DNA from: an uncultured Saprospiraceae bacterium
Lineage (GTDB): Bacteria; Bacteroidota; Bacteroidia; Chitinophagales; Saprospiraceae
Length of the DNA: 64,000 bases
NCBI GenBank assembly: GCA_937997635.1
Contig: CALLFA010000048.1
Location: 1 to 64,000, forward strand
Reading direction: 5' to 3'
Made by a program: the position numbers and the translations under genes. Of the stretch, positions 36,018 to 44,494 are shown one piece after another (positions within the stretch are counted from its first letter, which is position 1; each line of letters opens with the position of its first letter). The notes below the pieces were generated by a model. That model made no database searches. It saw nothing but the letters and a program-made list of their open reading frames with translations, and was not told where the DNA came from.

Positions 36018-36806
36018 TCACTCTAATTCAAAATATGGCTCAGAAATAGTTACATCTTTTGAAAATAGAGTCTCTACTGTTTTTTGTCTGATTATTTGTT
36101 TGATAGCATAGCTATTAAATGCTTTGAAGTCAGCTGAACTCTTCTTTGAACTCTTAGCTTTGAATCTTTCCAAGTCATGAAATATCATCCACACATTTCC
36201 AGACTCATCTAATAGCCCTGGCACATAGAATTTTTTATATTCTCCTCTCTCTCTAATCAAAATCCACTTAGCATTCTTTTTTCTTTTAATGTATATACTT
36301 ATGGCATGAGCTATATATATAAATTCTTGCTTAAACTCATAAATAGGTTGAGGAGGTAATGAGTTATATATTTTTTCAATAACTGAGTCACTCAATTCAG
36401 ATTTTAAATCAATACTAAATCTTTCATTTATTAGATTATAAATTTCTGAATCTCTTTTATGTATAGATATGATGTAATCCTGATATCGCTGAAAAACTCG
36501 TTGAATACTACATTCTTCTGGGAAGGATTCATTTAGTATGCAATCCCTTAAATATTCTTTATCATAAAAAACATATGCAATATCGCAATTGCCACTTGGA
36601 AAAAGATCATAGTCACTTGGCATAACTAACATAGAATGTTTAGAAAGTTTAAAAATTCTCTGCCTGCTATTATTAAAGACCTCATCCGAAACTAGATAAT
36701 CTTGTGATGAAATATTGTTTTTAAGCATAAGTGATTTCCCTTCTAATACAGAAATAACTTTATATCGCTTGTCATCTTCCATTTCCATTTGGTTAATTCC
36801 TAACAT
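36018..36806 (-). CDS. Hypothetical protein, AT-rich gene
   Basis: 262 residues, no domain recognised. Mixed alpha/beta by appearance, rich in Lys, Ile, Ser and Tyr, with no signal peptide or membrane helix, so probably cytoplasmic. The N-terminal half contains KRYKVISVLEGKSLMLKN, which resembles a small beta barrel. ATG at 36806. It is the first of three same-strand unknown frames and is more AT-rich than the surrounding housekeeping genes, which suggests recent acquisition. No mobility gene is adjacent. Confidence 0.65.
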   Translation of the reverse strand: MLGINQMEMEDDKRYKVISVLEGKSLMLKNNISSQDYLVSDEVFNNSRQRIFKLSKHSMLVMPSDYDLFPSGNCDIAYVFYDKEYLRDCILNESFPEECSIQRVFQRYQDYIISIHKRDSEIYNLINERFSIDLKSELSDSVIEKIYNSLPPQPIYEFKQEFIYIAHAISIYIKRKKNAKWILIRERGEYKKFYVPGLLDESGNVWMIFHDLERFKAKSSKKSSADFKAFNSYAIKQIIRQKTVETLFSKDVTISEPYFELE

Positions 36807-37050
36807 TTGAAAACTTAACAGTATACTTATGCACGTCTTATAATACTAAGCCATAATTGGTAGAAAAGTTATTTTTTTTATAAAAAATGTATTTCTAGGA
36901 CTTAGAAATACTGACAATCAGTTGTATACTATAGTAATTGTTTTAAAATCCCGATACTAAATTTATCATTTTTTTGCAATATCAATGTATGATTTAGTTG
37001 GTACATTTGAGCCATTAGAATGTTTTATTCAGCTAGTAAGTTTTGTGATT

Positions 37051-38535
37051 ATGAGAAAAGTGCTTTTCTATTTAGTAATGCTGTTACCGATTTGCTCCTT
37101 CAGTCAAGAAGAAACATATTATGCTAAAGAAGATGGTAAGAAGCTGGATTGGGCGATGTATTACATCAATGAGTACTATGTTGATTCCGTCAATTCTAAT
37201 GCACTTGTGGAAGCAGCATTGAAGGCCGTGGCAGCAGAACTAGACCCATATTCTGTTTATCAGTCCGCCGAGGAATTGAGAAAGCAAAAAGAAAATGATG
37301 AAGGCACACAGTTTATTGGCATAGGGACCAGTCTAATAATCATTGATAATTTTCCACACATAACGGCTATTGTCAAAGGAAGTGCTGCTCAAGAGGCGAA
37401 TTTGCAAAAGGGAGATATCATTATAGAGATTAATGGCAAATCTTTAGAACGACTACCGGTTTACGAAGTCACAGAAATGCTCAAAGGGAATCCAGGTACA
37501 GATGTCGAGTTACTGTTGTTTAGAGATGATGAATTGATGCAAAAGAAATTATCCAGAGCCAGAGTACCATTGATTAGTGTAGAGACATCATTCATGTTGA
37601 CAGATGATATTGGTTACATCAAAATGATCAAGTTTACTCAGAAGACGATTGAAGAGTTCACTACTGCATATAAAGAATTACAAGGTCATGGGATGGAAGA
37701 CTTGGTGTTAGATATGCGAGGGAATAATGGTGGCGTATTTCCATCTTCAATAGCTCTATCCTCTTTGTTTCTAAAAAAAGGAAGCTTGATTAATTATACG
37801 GATGGCGTCATTTCAGATAGACACGATCACATTTGTGAAGTTGATGGAGAATTGCAAAAAGGGAAGATTATTATATTGACAGATGGGTATACTGCTTCAG
37901 CAAGTGAGGTATTTTGTGGAGCGATTCAAGACTGGGATAGGGCCTTAATCATTGGTGCACCGACATTTGGCAAAGGACTCATCCAACAGTCGTATGGATT
38001 TAGCGACAGTTCGGCTTTGCGGCTAACAATAAGTAAATATTTCAGACCGACAGGCAATGCTGTCCAAAGACCAAACAACAACACACTCGTTTTTCCATCT
38101 GAGGTGTATGTGGGAAGCGAGTCAGCTGATTTTTTAACTGGTGATAATACGACCCATACGATGTCTGGAAGGAAGATCTATTCTTTGGGGGCAGGGGTAG
38201 TCCCGGATGTATTTTATCCAAATCAGTTTGTTAAAGCTCCAGCCGTTCCTTACAAGTATATGGCAGAATATTTTTTTGACAATAAAGACAATCTAAGATC
38301 GGAGTATCCTGGACTTGAGCAGATGTTGTCTAGTGATGTGATACAAAGTTACATCAATCAAAAAGATGCTACGATCAGTGGAAGAGATCTTGCAGAAGTC
38401 AAAGGCTGGCTTGCGGCACTTATTTTTCAAAAAGATCAATATTATGAGACGATTGCCAAAGAGGACAAAGTCATAAGGGAGGCGATTAAGCGAATGAATG
38501 ATGGGACCTTCGATCGATTAGGAATTCGATATTAG
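37051..38535 (+). CDS. S41-family C-terminal processing peptidase
   Basis: Periplasmic serine protease of 494 residues. A signal peptide (MRKVLFYLVMLLPICSFSQ) is followed by a helical N-terminal segment, a PDZ domain (about 80-170; GIGTSLIIIDNFPHITAIVKGSAA) and the tail-specific protease core. The catalytic region is GYTASASEVFCGAIQDWDRA (about 277-296), with the lysine in APTFGKGLIQ near 305. Substrate-strand motif LVLDMRGNNGG. The frame is open to 36985, but the extra 22 residues there look random and the ATG at 37051 starts exactly at the signal peptide. Likely role: trimming periplasmic or outer-membrane proteins. The SH3 gene follows after 48 bases with its own promoter box. Confidence 0.92.
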   Translation: MRKVLFYLVMLLPICSFSQEETYYAKEDGKKLDWAMYYINEYYVDSVNSNALVEAALKAVAAELDPYSVYQSAEELRKQKENDEGTQFIGIGTSLIIIDNFPHITAIVKGSAAQEANLQKGDIIIEINGKSLERLPVYEVTEMLKGNPGTDVELLLFRDDELMQKKLSRARVPLISVETSFMLTDDIGYIKMIKFTQKTIEEFTTAYKELQGHGMEDLVLDMRGNNGGVFPSSIALSSLFLKKGSLINYTDGVISDRHDHICEVDGELQKGKIIILTDGYTASASEVFCGAIQDWDRALIIGAPTFGKGLIQQSYGFSDSSALRLTISKYFRPTGNAVQRPNNNTLVFPSEVYVGSESADFLTGDNTTHTMSGRKIYSLGAGVVPDVFYPNQFVKAPAVPYKYMAEYFFDNKDNLRSEYPGLEQMLSSDVIQSYINQKDATISGRDLAEVKGWLAALIFQKDQYYETIAKEDKVIREAIKRMNDGTFDRLGIRY

Positions 38536-38571
38536 TATCTCCAAAGACAAGGACAGATAGTCTTCAATTTG

Positions 38572-38579
38572 TAACTTTG
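38572..38579 (+). promoter_or_regulatory. TAnnTTTG box directly before the SH3 protein start
   Basis: TAACTTTG ends exactly four bases before the ATG at 38584, as in the methyltransferase and pgi genes. Confidence 0.5.
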
Positions 38580-38583
38580 CGGT

Positions 38584-39090
38584 ATGGGTTATGGCGACAA
38601 GAGACAGAAAGGAATAAGCTCAAAGCGAATATTGACATTCTTCTTGATTGTCTGTATCATTTGGTTGTTTCTTTCTATGATTGCGGATAGAAGCCCATTG
38701 AGGACAATCAGTTCAATAGGTGAGTTGTTTAGTGATGCACCAGATCCCGTATCGCATTATAGTAGAGATGGTTTGTTGAATGTGCTTGAGCAAAGAGACA
38801 AAACAATCGACTCACTTAATCTTTTGATACAAGACTTCTCGGTCATAAGGAAAAAAGATGTTGCCATTGTCACGATAGATTCTGACAAATTGAACGTTAG
38901 GTCTCAACCCAGCATTCAATCAGAAGTCTTGTTTCAAATTCCAGACTCTTCTTTGGTAAACATTCTGATGTTTGATTCAGAAACCTATGTGATAGGCGGT
39001 GAATCAGGCAGTTGGTGTAAGATTGAATTTAACGCTGAACAAGGTTGGGTATGGGGCAACTATCTCAAGAAAGCAAAGGCAGTAAACTAA
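38584..39090 (+). CDS. Membrane-anchored bacterial SH3-domain protein
   Basis: 168 residues with a cytoplasmic basic N-terminus, one membrane helix (about 16-34; ILTFFLIVCIIWLFLSMIA), a short linker with coiled-coil tendency (NVLEQRDKTIDSLNLLI), and a C-terminal bacterial SH3 (SH3_3) fold (about 98-165; LNVRSQPSIQSEVLFQIPDSS ... WCKIEFNAEQGWVWGNYLKK). Such SH3 domains usually bind peptidoglycan, so the protein probably tethers or senses the cell wall. ATG at 38584. A strong terminator overlaps the end of the gene. Confidence 0.85.
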   Translation: MGYGDKRQKGISSKRILTFFLIVCIIWLFLSMIADRSPLRTISSIGELFSDAPDPVSHYSRDGLLNVLEQRDKTIDSLNLLIQDFSVIRKKDVAIVTIDSDKLNVRSQPSIQSEVLFQIPDSSLVNILMFDSETYVIGGESGSWCKIEFNAEQGWVWGNYLKKAKAVN

Positions 39091-39127
39091 AAAGACCTTG
39101 CAAGAATACTTGCAAGGTCTTTTTTTA
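39089..39127. terminator. Bidirectional terminator between the SH3 and RRM genes
   Basis: AAAAAGACCTTGCAAG-aata-CTTGCAAGGTC followed by TTTTTTT: a perfect 11-bp stem with A- and T-tracts on both sides. It serves the plus-strand SH3 gene and the convergent minus-strand RRM gene. Confidence 0.92.
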
Positions 39128-39151
39128 AAGGACTTGGATATAAACTGAAGA

Positions 39152-39451
39152 CTAGTATCTTCTGTTGTATCCGCCGCCTCCGCCACCGCCTCCTCGACGG
39201 TTATTATCTTCTCTAGGACGAGCCTTTTTCACCACAATTTGTCTACCGTCCATTTCGCTATCGTTTAAGTCTTCGATAGCCGCTAGACCTTCAGCGTCAT
39301 TTGGCATCTCTACGAAGCCATACCCTTTTGATCTACCGTCAAATTTGTCGGTAATAATTTTGACAGAATCTACCTGTCCAAATGATTCGAAAGCTGATCT
39401 TACTTGATCTTCACTCGTGTTGTAAGAAAGTTTTGCAACAAAAATGTTCAT
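39152..39451 (-). CDS. RRM-domain RNA-binding protein
   Basis: A 99-residue protein with one RNA recognition motif and a glycine-rich tail. RNP2 is NIFVAKLSY (residues 2-10) and RNP1 is KGYGFVEM (about 43-50). The tail RPREDNNRRGGGGGGGGYNRRY is an arginine/glycine RGG-like extension. Such small RRM proteins in Bacteroidota and cyanobacteria are global RNA binders, often cold-related. ATG at 39451. The gene shares the bidirectional terminator with the SH3 gene. Compare the cold shock protein at 9475: both are small RNA chaperone types. Confidence 0.95.
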   Translation of the reverse strand: MNIFVAKLSYNTSEDQVRSAFESFGQVDSVKIITDKFDGRSKGYGFVEMPNDAEGLAAIEDLNDSEMDGRQIVVKKARPREDNNRRGGGGGGGGYNRRY

Positions 39452-39684
39452 TATAAAAAATTAAAATATAAAAAAATAGAGCTAAAATAAATGCAAAACA
39501 GAAACAACTTAGTAACGAAAAACGAGAACAAAGAACTGTGAGATGCTTTACTTAAAAAACTCAAATGCTATTCAAAGTTATACTAAATAGACGTATAGTG
39601 CTAGTGTAAAGTTCAAATTAGTTAAGAAAATTTATCCAACTATTTGAATTTGAGTTTGTTGTACTATGAACAAACACCATCTTA

Positions 39685-40272
39685 TTGAACTGGTTTGACA
39701 GCATAAAAAAGCAGATTTCCGCGCTTAGAAAGAAGCAAAACAACCCTGTCTTTCTTAAAGAACAACTCGACGATAAGTCAATGAGTACTGAGGATTCAAT
39801 GAATTCTATGCAAAATTGGGGTTTTCAAATGATCGATGATGTGGCTATATCCTATATAGATTTTTTATCGTCTAATAAAGGCACCCAAAAGTTCAATTTT
39901 ATCAAACAAAACGGCATCAATGGTTTTGCTTTAGAATTGACAAAATGTGCCCCAACTGTACACGAATGGCGTAATTTTCAGTTTTATTGTAAACAAAAAT
40001 TACTAAAAGCCAATTATATCGCGCACATACAAGAGGTATCAAGTAAGTCAGATATTGGGATTCTATACACAAATTACAAGTACTATCTTAAACCATCCAT
40101 TAAGCTGATGACAGAGATACCCTCTACGCAGTTATTTGGGAATATCTCACTTGATTTGATCATTCGAAATGAGCAGCCATTCAGATTCTTGCTAAAAGCA
40201 AATTATTACAGTGATCGGAATTATCAGAAAGAACAGTCGTTTCAGGAAATATTTTCTTTGCTGAGGGGTTGA
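39685..40272 (+). CDS. Hypothetical protein with TTG start
   Basis: 195 residues, no domain recognised. Soluble, with a basic amphipathic N-terminus (NWFDSIKKQISALRKKQ), then an acidic Ser/Met-rich linker and a mixed alpha/beta body with several aromatic residues. The frame has an upstream TGA at 39667-39669 and no ATG before codon 33 (39781), so either TTG at 39685 or the internal ATG is the start. I favour TTG because the first 30 codons look like protein. It sits directly upstream of the dyad array 40281-41018. Confidence 0.6.
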   Translation: MNWFDSIKKQISALRKKQNNPVFLKEQLDDKSMSTEDSMNSMQNWGFQMIDDVAISYIDFLSSNKGTQKFNFIKQNGINGFALELTKCAPTVHEWRNFQFYCKQKLLKANYIAHIQEVSSKSDIGILYTNYKYYLKPSIKLMTEIPSTQLFGNISLDLIIRNEQPFRFLLKANYYSDRNYQKEQSFQEIFSLLRG

Positions 40273-40280
40273 TACATCGC

Positions 40281-41018
40281 GTACCGTCGAATTCATTCAA
40301 CGAATTGGTATTTGTCTCTCGTACCGTCGAATTCATTCGATGAATTTGTACTTGTTTTTAGTGGATACTTCCCATGATCGTTAATGCCAGTTTCAACGAA
40401 TGAATTTCTTGTACCGTCGAATTCATTCGACGAATTGGTACATGTTTTTTAATGGATACTTCCCATGATCGTTAATGCCATTACAACGAATAAATTCGTC
40501 GATACTCTCTTCAACATACTAATTAAAGGGAGTTCTCAATGCTTCGAATAAATTCGACGGTACACTGGATTCGATGAATTGGTATTTGACTTTTAATGGA
40601 TCCATCCCAATGATCGCTACTGCCATTTACAACGAATGAATTTCTTGTACCGTCGAATTTATTCGACGAATTGTTACATGTCTTTTGATGGATACTTCCC
40701 AGGTTCGTTACTGCCATTTACAGCGAATGAATTCGTCGCTACTCTCTTCAACATACTAATTAAAGGGAGTTCTCAATGCTTCGAATAAATTCGACGGTAC
40801 ACTGGATTCGATGAATTGGTATTTGACTTTTAATGGATACTTCCCTGGATCGTTAACACCATTTACAACGAATGAATTCGTCGCTACTCTCTTTAACATA
40901 CAAATTAAAGGGAGTTCTCAATGCATCGAATAAATTCGACGGTACGCTGGATTCGACGGTACGCTGGATTCGACGGTACGCTGGATTCGACGTCGCTTGT
41001 ACCATCGAATTAATTCGA
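40281..41018. repeat. Array of CGAAT/ATTCG dyads in complex tandem repeats
   Basis: The whole gap of about 750 bases between the unknown gene and creD is repetitive. The core is a dyad of about 14 bp, TCGAATTCATTCGA or ACGAATGAATTCGT, seen about 15 times at irregular 20-70-bp spacing. Longer modules repeat around it: GTACCGTCGAATTCATTCGA (40281, 40321, 40411, 40648); GGATACTTCCCATGATCGTT and variants (near 40363, 40453, 40598, 40691, 40835); and ACTCTCTTCAACATACTAAT followed by TAAAGGGAGTTCTCAATGC (near 40504, 40741, 40885). The end has three tandem 17-mers ATTCGACGGTACGCTGG (about 40933-40990). No open frame runs through it. Confidence 0.9.
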
Positions 41019-41020
41019 CA

Positions 41021-42370
41021 TTATGCACTTTCTGGATGCGTTGTTTTACCTACCATCTCCCAATCGATATCCCGAGACAGATACATCACAATGGCGAGCA
41101 CGACAAACAAACCAATACTGCCTGCCAGTAAAGCAAAGTCTTCTAGCTGTAGGATAATAAAAATGAATCCAAAGATGGAGGAGAGAATACTTGCCAACAT
41201 AATCACTAAATAGTTTGAGTTAAGTAGTGTCGTCGTATAAACACTGATTAGAGCTATTACAGCTGAAGCAGATATACCATAAGCTACATTAAATCCAAGG
41301 TGTTCGGAAAGTGAAAGCAGGAGTATATAAAAAATGGATATGGCCAACCCTACCAAAATGTAATGCATCGGATGAAGCTTTTGCTTATTGATCATTTCAA
41401 AAAAGAAGAAGATCAAAAAGGTCAGTGTGATCACTAACAAAGCATACTTTGCCGATCTGGTATTTTTTGCGTATTCATCTACAGGCTGCATCAACTTTAG
41501 GCCAAATGTAGATAGACGTAAGTCGTGTTCTTCACCAGCCCAAGATTGGGGATAGTTTCTATTCAAGTCAAGAATTTTCCAAGTAGCATTAAATCCATCA
41601 TCATTTACCGTGTGCGTGTCTGGCAAAAATGATCCCATAAATGACGGTGAAGCCCAACTTGACTTTAGATTTAAATTCGTCTCTTTTCCAATAGGACCAA
41701 AGGTGAGCGCTTGACTTCCATTTAAATCCAGATTAAAACTGAATTCAACATCTTTATTTTTTGGATCTAATTGTAAAGGTATTCTCACACCTGAATTGAA
41801 GCCATTCAGTTTGACAATGCCAGGTTCCATTCTGTAGCTTGACTGATTAAATGTCAGTTGGATGTTATCATTAATCCCCGCCATGTCAGGAATAGAAATT
41901 TGTAGAAAAGCTTTGTCCCATTCCACCTTATCTGGGTTGATACCAAACTTGTCAATTATTGGTTTTTTAAATAAGCCACTGCAGTTAAGTAAGGCTTGAT
42001 AAAGAACGACATTATAGATTCCTCTTTTTCTATTTTCGGGATGTATTTCTCCACTGATATTTAATCGCTCTGGCAGGAAGTGACTGTGCTTTGTGTATTC
42101 GTATACATTTCCATCTTTGTCTATGTTCTCTACTTTATAGGGAATGGTAAGTACTGGACCTATTATTTCTTGGGTATTGCCCCATTTACCACTTACTTCT
42201 TGGATCACCCCTTGCTGACTGTAATTGCGTTCTCGTATGAGATCTTTTACAAACGAAATAGGGATCATCAGTAATAAAGCGATAAAACCAATAGAAAAGA
42301 TTTTAATAGATAAGGATTGTTTGATCCAAACTTTAAACCTATGCGTTACGGGTTCATGTGCGTCATTCAT
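41021..42370 (-). CDS. creD: CreD-like inner membrane protein
   Basis: 449 residues of the CreD/cell envelope integrity family. An N-terminal helix (about 22-42; IKIFSIGFIALLLMIPISFV) is followed by the family stretch KDLIRERNYSQQGVIQEVSGKWGNTQEIIGPVLTIPY, a large extracytoplasmic beta region (to about 310), then five or six C-terminal helices. In enterobacteria creD belongs to the CreBC regulon and affects colicin tolerance and beta-lactam response; in Bacteroidota its function is unproven. ATG at 42370. It stands alone, with no adjacent two-component system or ArsR-type regulator. Its stop is directly next to the dyad array. Confidence 0.92.
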   Translation of the reverse strand: MNDAHEPVTHRFKVWIKQSLSIKIFSIGFIALLLMIPISFVKDLIRERNYSQQGVIQEVSGKWGNTQEIIGPVLTIPYKVENIDKDGNVYEYTKHSHFLPERLNISGEIHPENRKRGIYNVVLYQALLNCSGLFKKPIIDKFGINPDKVEWDKAFLQISIPDMAGINDNIQLTFNQSSYRMEPGIVKLNGFNSGVRIPLQLDPKNKDVEFSFNLDLNGSQALTFGPIGKETNLNLKSSWASPSFMGSFLPDTHTVNDDGFNATWKILDLNRNYPQSWAGEEHDLRLSTFGLKLMQPVDEYAKNTRSAKYALLVITLTFLIFFFFEMINKQKLHPMHYILVGLAISIFYILLLSLSEHLGFNVAYGISASAVIALISVYTTTLLNSNYLVIMLASILSSIFGFIFIILQLEDFALLAGSIGLFVVLAIVMYLSRDIDWEMVGKTTHPESA

Positions 42371-42664
42371 TATTTTTGATTTTGATTGTTGAATGACTGC
42401 AAGATCAAGGATACGATGTGTATGGTGTGGTGAGATTATTATTCGTAGGGCTTGACTTAGTAAGTGTTTTGGTTATGAATTCATTCGTTACAATTTACTA
42501 ATTTTTGTAATGAATATTCTTCTGTCATAAATTGTCACCAGAACTCTAAAAATAAAAGTCAGGCGGCAAACTATGTCTTGTTGTTGAATTAAATATTCGT
42601 ACCAAAGTTGAGATGAAATCCATTTTAGGTGGATACCCTATTGGGGCCATTGCACTTTGCTCAA

Positions 42665-44296
42665 TTAAAAAGCCTTTACCAAACTAATGTAATAATTAGG
42701 ATCCACTTCAAATTCCGTCGATTCAACTTTAATCCTATCCCACCTCGTTTTCACGCCCAATCGTTGCCAATCTTCACCAAATTTTACATCAACAGGCATA
42801 TCAAATCCTTGTACAACACCTCCCCAGCGATAAACGAAATATCCATCTTTGAAATAATATTCTAATTGCGGAATTCTGATATCTCTTAAATATTGATCAA
42901 AGATAGCTTTCAATTCTATTCCTGCCATACCACTGATGTAATCTTCAATCTCTTGAGTTCCTACCGTCTGGTGGTAAAATTCTTTATTTAATCCTCTTAG
43001 AATTGCCCTCCATTTTTCATCACTTCCAATGATGGTTCTGATCGTGTTGAGCATATTGCCACCTTTCACATACATATCACCAGATCCGCTATTGTTTACA
43101 CCATATTCACCGATGATGGGGCGATCATTTCTGATTCGCTTTCTTGTGCCTCGGACGTATTCTTGACCAATTTCCTTTCCATAAAAATATTCTAAGAAGA
43201 GACTTTCTGAGTAATTGGCAAAACTCTCGTGAATCCACATATCTGCCATATCCTTGTATGTGACGTTATTGGCAAACCACTCATGTGCTGTTTCATGGAC
43301 GATAATAAAATCAAAAAGGTAGCCGTGTCCTGTGCCACTTCCATCATTTCCAACATAACCATTGGCATATCCATTGCCATAGGTGACGGAGCTTTGATGT
43401 TCCATGCCAGGGTATGATACATCTACGAGTTTGTACCCATCCTCATAGAAAGGATATGGGCCAAACCAATGTTCAAAGGCTTCCATTGTTCTAGTCGCAT
43501 CCTTAAATTGTTTTTTGGCTTTTTCCAGATTGTATGGGAGGACATAATAGTCCATTTGAAGTGTGCCTTTTTCTCCTTGGAAGTGTTCATCAAAATGGAC
43601 ATAATCTCCAATGTTAATGTTAACTCCGTAGTTGTTTAAGGGATTTGCGACAAACCAATGAGAAGTGGTTTTTCCATTTTTATTGTCAATTTTCCGAAGT
43701 TTTCCATTCGAAATATTTTTAAGGTCATCTGGTATGGTCACACTGATCAACATGCTATCTACTTCGTCATACATATGATCTTTGCAAGGCCACCAGATAC
43801 TCGCCCCGATGCCTTGGCATGTTGAGTGAATGAAGGGTTTTCCATTCTTATCCTTAGTCCAGGTAATGCCCCCATCCCAAGGAGGTCTTTTTGCCTCTGT
43901 AGGCTTGCCGCCGTATTCTACAATTATAGTATGTACATTTCCTATTTTTTGAGGCGTTGCCAATCTAACTAAGTTTGCATTTCCATCGGTTTGGAAGTTA
44001 AGTTTATTTCCATCTATGTCAGACACACCTTTTATGATAAGCGGCGGTTGCAAATCTATTTGCAGTACGTCATTTTCTTCCAGCACTTCGTACATGATGT
44101 CTACAGAACCATGGATGGTTTTCTGTTCAGGATCAACCTCGATGTCTAGGTGGTAGTATTTTAAGTCCCACCAAGCCCTTTCTGGAGTGATCATTCCTCT
44201 TAAGGAATCTTGTTTGTTGAAATGATTATGATGGTGTTGTGCTTGTGTCAAGTTAACAACATTGAAGAGGATAAAGATTTGTAAAATTTTAATCAT
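42665..44296 (-). CDS. M1-family metallopeptidase, exported
   Basis: Zinc aminopeptidase of 543 residues. A signal peptide (MIKILQIFILFNVVNLTQAQ) precedes a His-rich stretch, the M1 N-terminal beta domain (about 35-230) and the thermolysin-like catalytic domain. Zinc motif HETAHEW (His334, Glu335, His338) and Glu357 (WIHESFANY). The usual GAMEN exopeptidase motif reads P-G-M-E-H here, an Asn-to-His change. It lacks the long C-terminal helical domain of ERAP/LTA4H, as in several short Bacteroidota members. The frame is open to a start at 44347, but the ATG at 44296 gives the signal peptide. Probably periplasmic peptide degradation. Confidence 0.92.
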   Translation of the reverse strand: MIKILQIFILFNVVNLTQAQHHHNHFNKQDSLRGMITPERAWWDLKYYHLDIEVDPEQKTIHGSVDIMYEVLEENDVLQIDLQPPLIIKGVSDIDGNKLNFQTDGNANLVRLATPQKIGNVHTIIVEYGGKPTEAKRPPWDGGITWTKDKNGKPFIHSTCQGIGASIWWPCKDHMYDEVDSMLISVTIPDDLKNISNGKLRKIDNKNGKTTSHWFVANPLNNYGVNINIGDYVHFDEHFQGEKGTLQMDYYVLPYNLEKAKKQFKDATRTMEAFEHWFGPYPFYEDGYKLVDVSYPGMEHQSSVTYGNGYANGYVGNDGSGTGHGYLFDFIIVHETAHEWFANNVTYKDMADMWIHESFANYSESLFLEYFYGKEIGQEYVRGTRKRIRNDRPIIGEYGVNNSGSGDMYVKGGNMLNTIRTIIGSDEKWRAILRGLNKEFYHQTVGTQEIEDYISGMAGIELKAIFDQYLRDIRIPQLEYYFKDGYFVYRWGGVVQGFDMPVDVKFGEDWQRLGVKTRWDRIKVESTEFEVDPNYYISLVKAF

Positions 44297-44494
44297 AAAA
44301 AAATGTCTCGGATGGTCTAAATATAAAGTATTCAGTGTGATGTTCACCTATCATTACCTGTACAATTATGACAGAAACCATAAGCTAAGGAATTACTCAT
44401 GCTTTGGTTTCAATCTAATGATCGAATCCCCCACTTTTATGCAACTACATCCCACCAAAATTCGTTATACTCGTGTCTCAAGAAGTATTGTCTT

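Noticed and set aside
40281-41018. Possible CRISPR array
   Set aside because: Repeats are irregularly spaced, nested and themselves repeated; intervening sequences also repeat, so they are not spacers.
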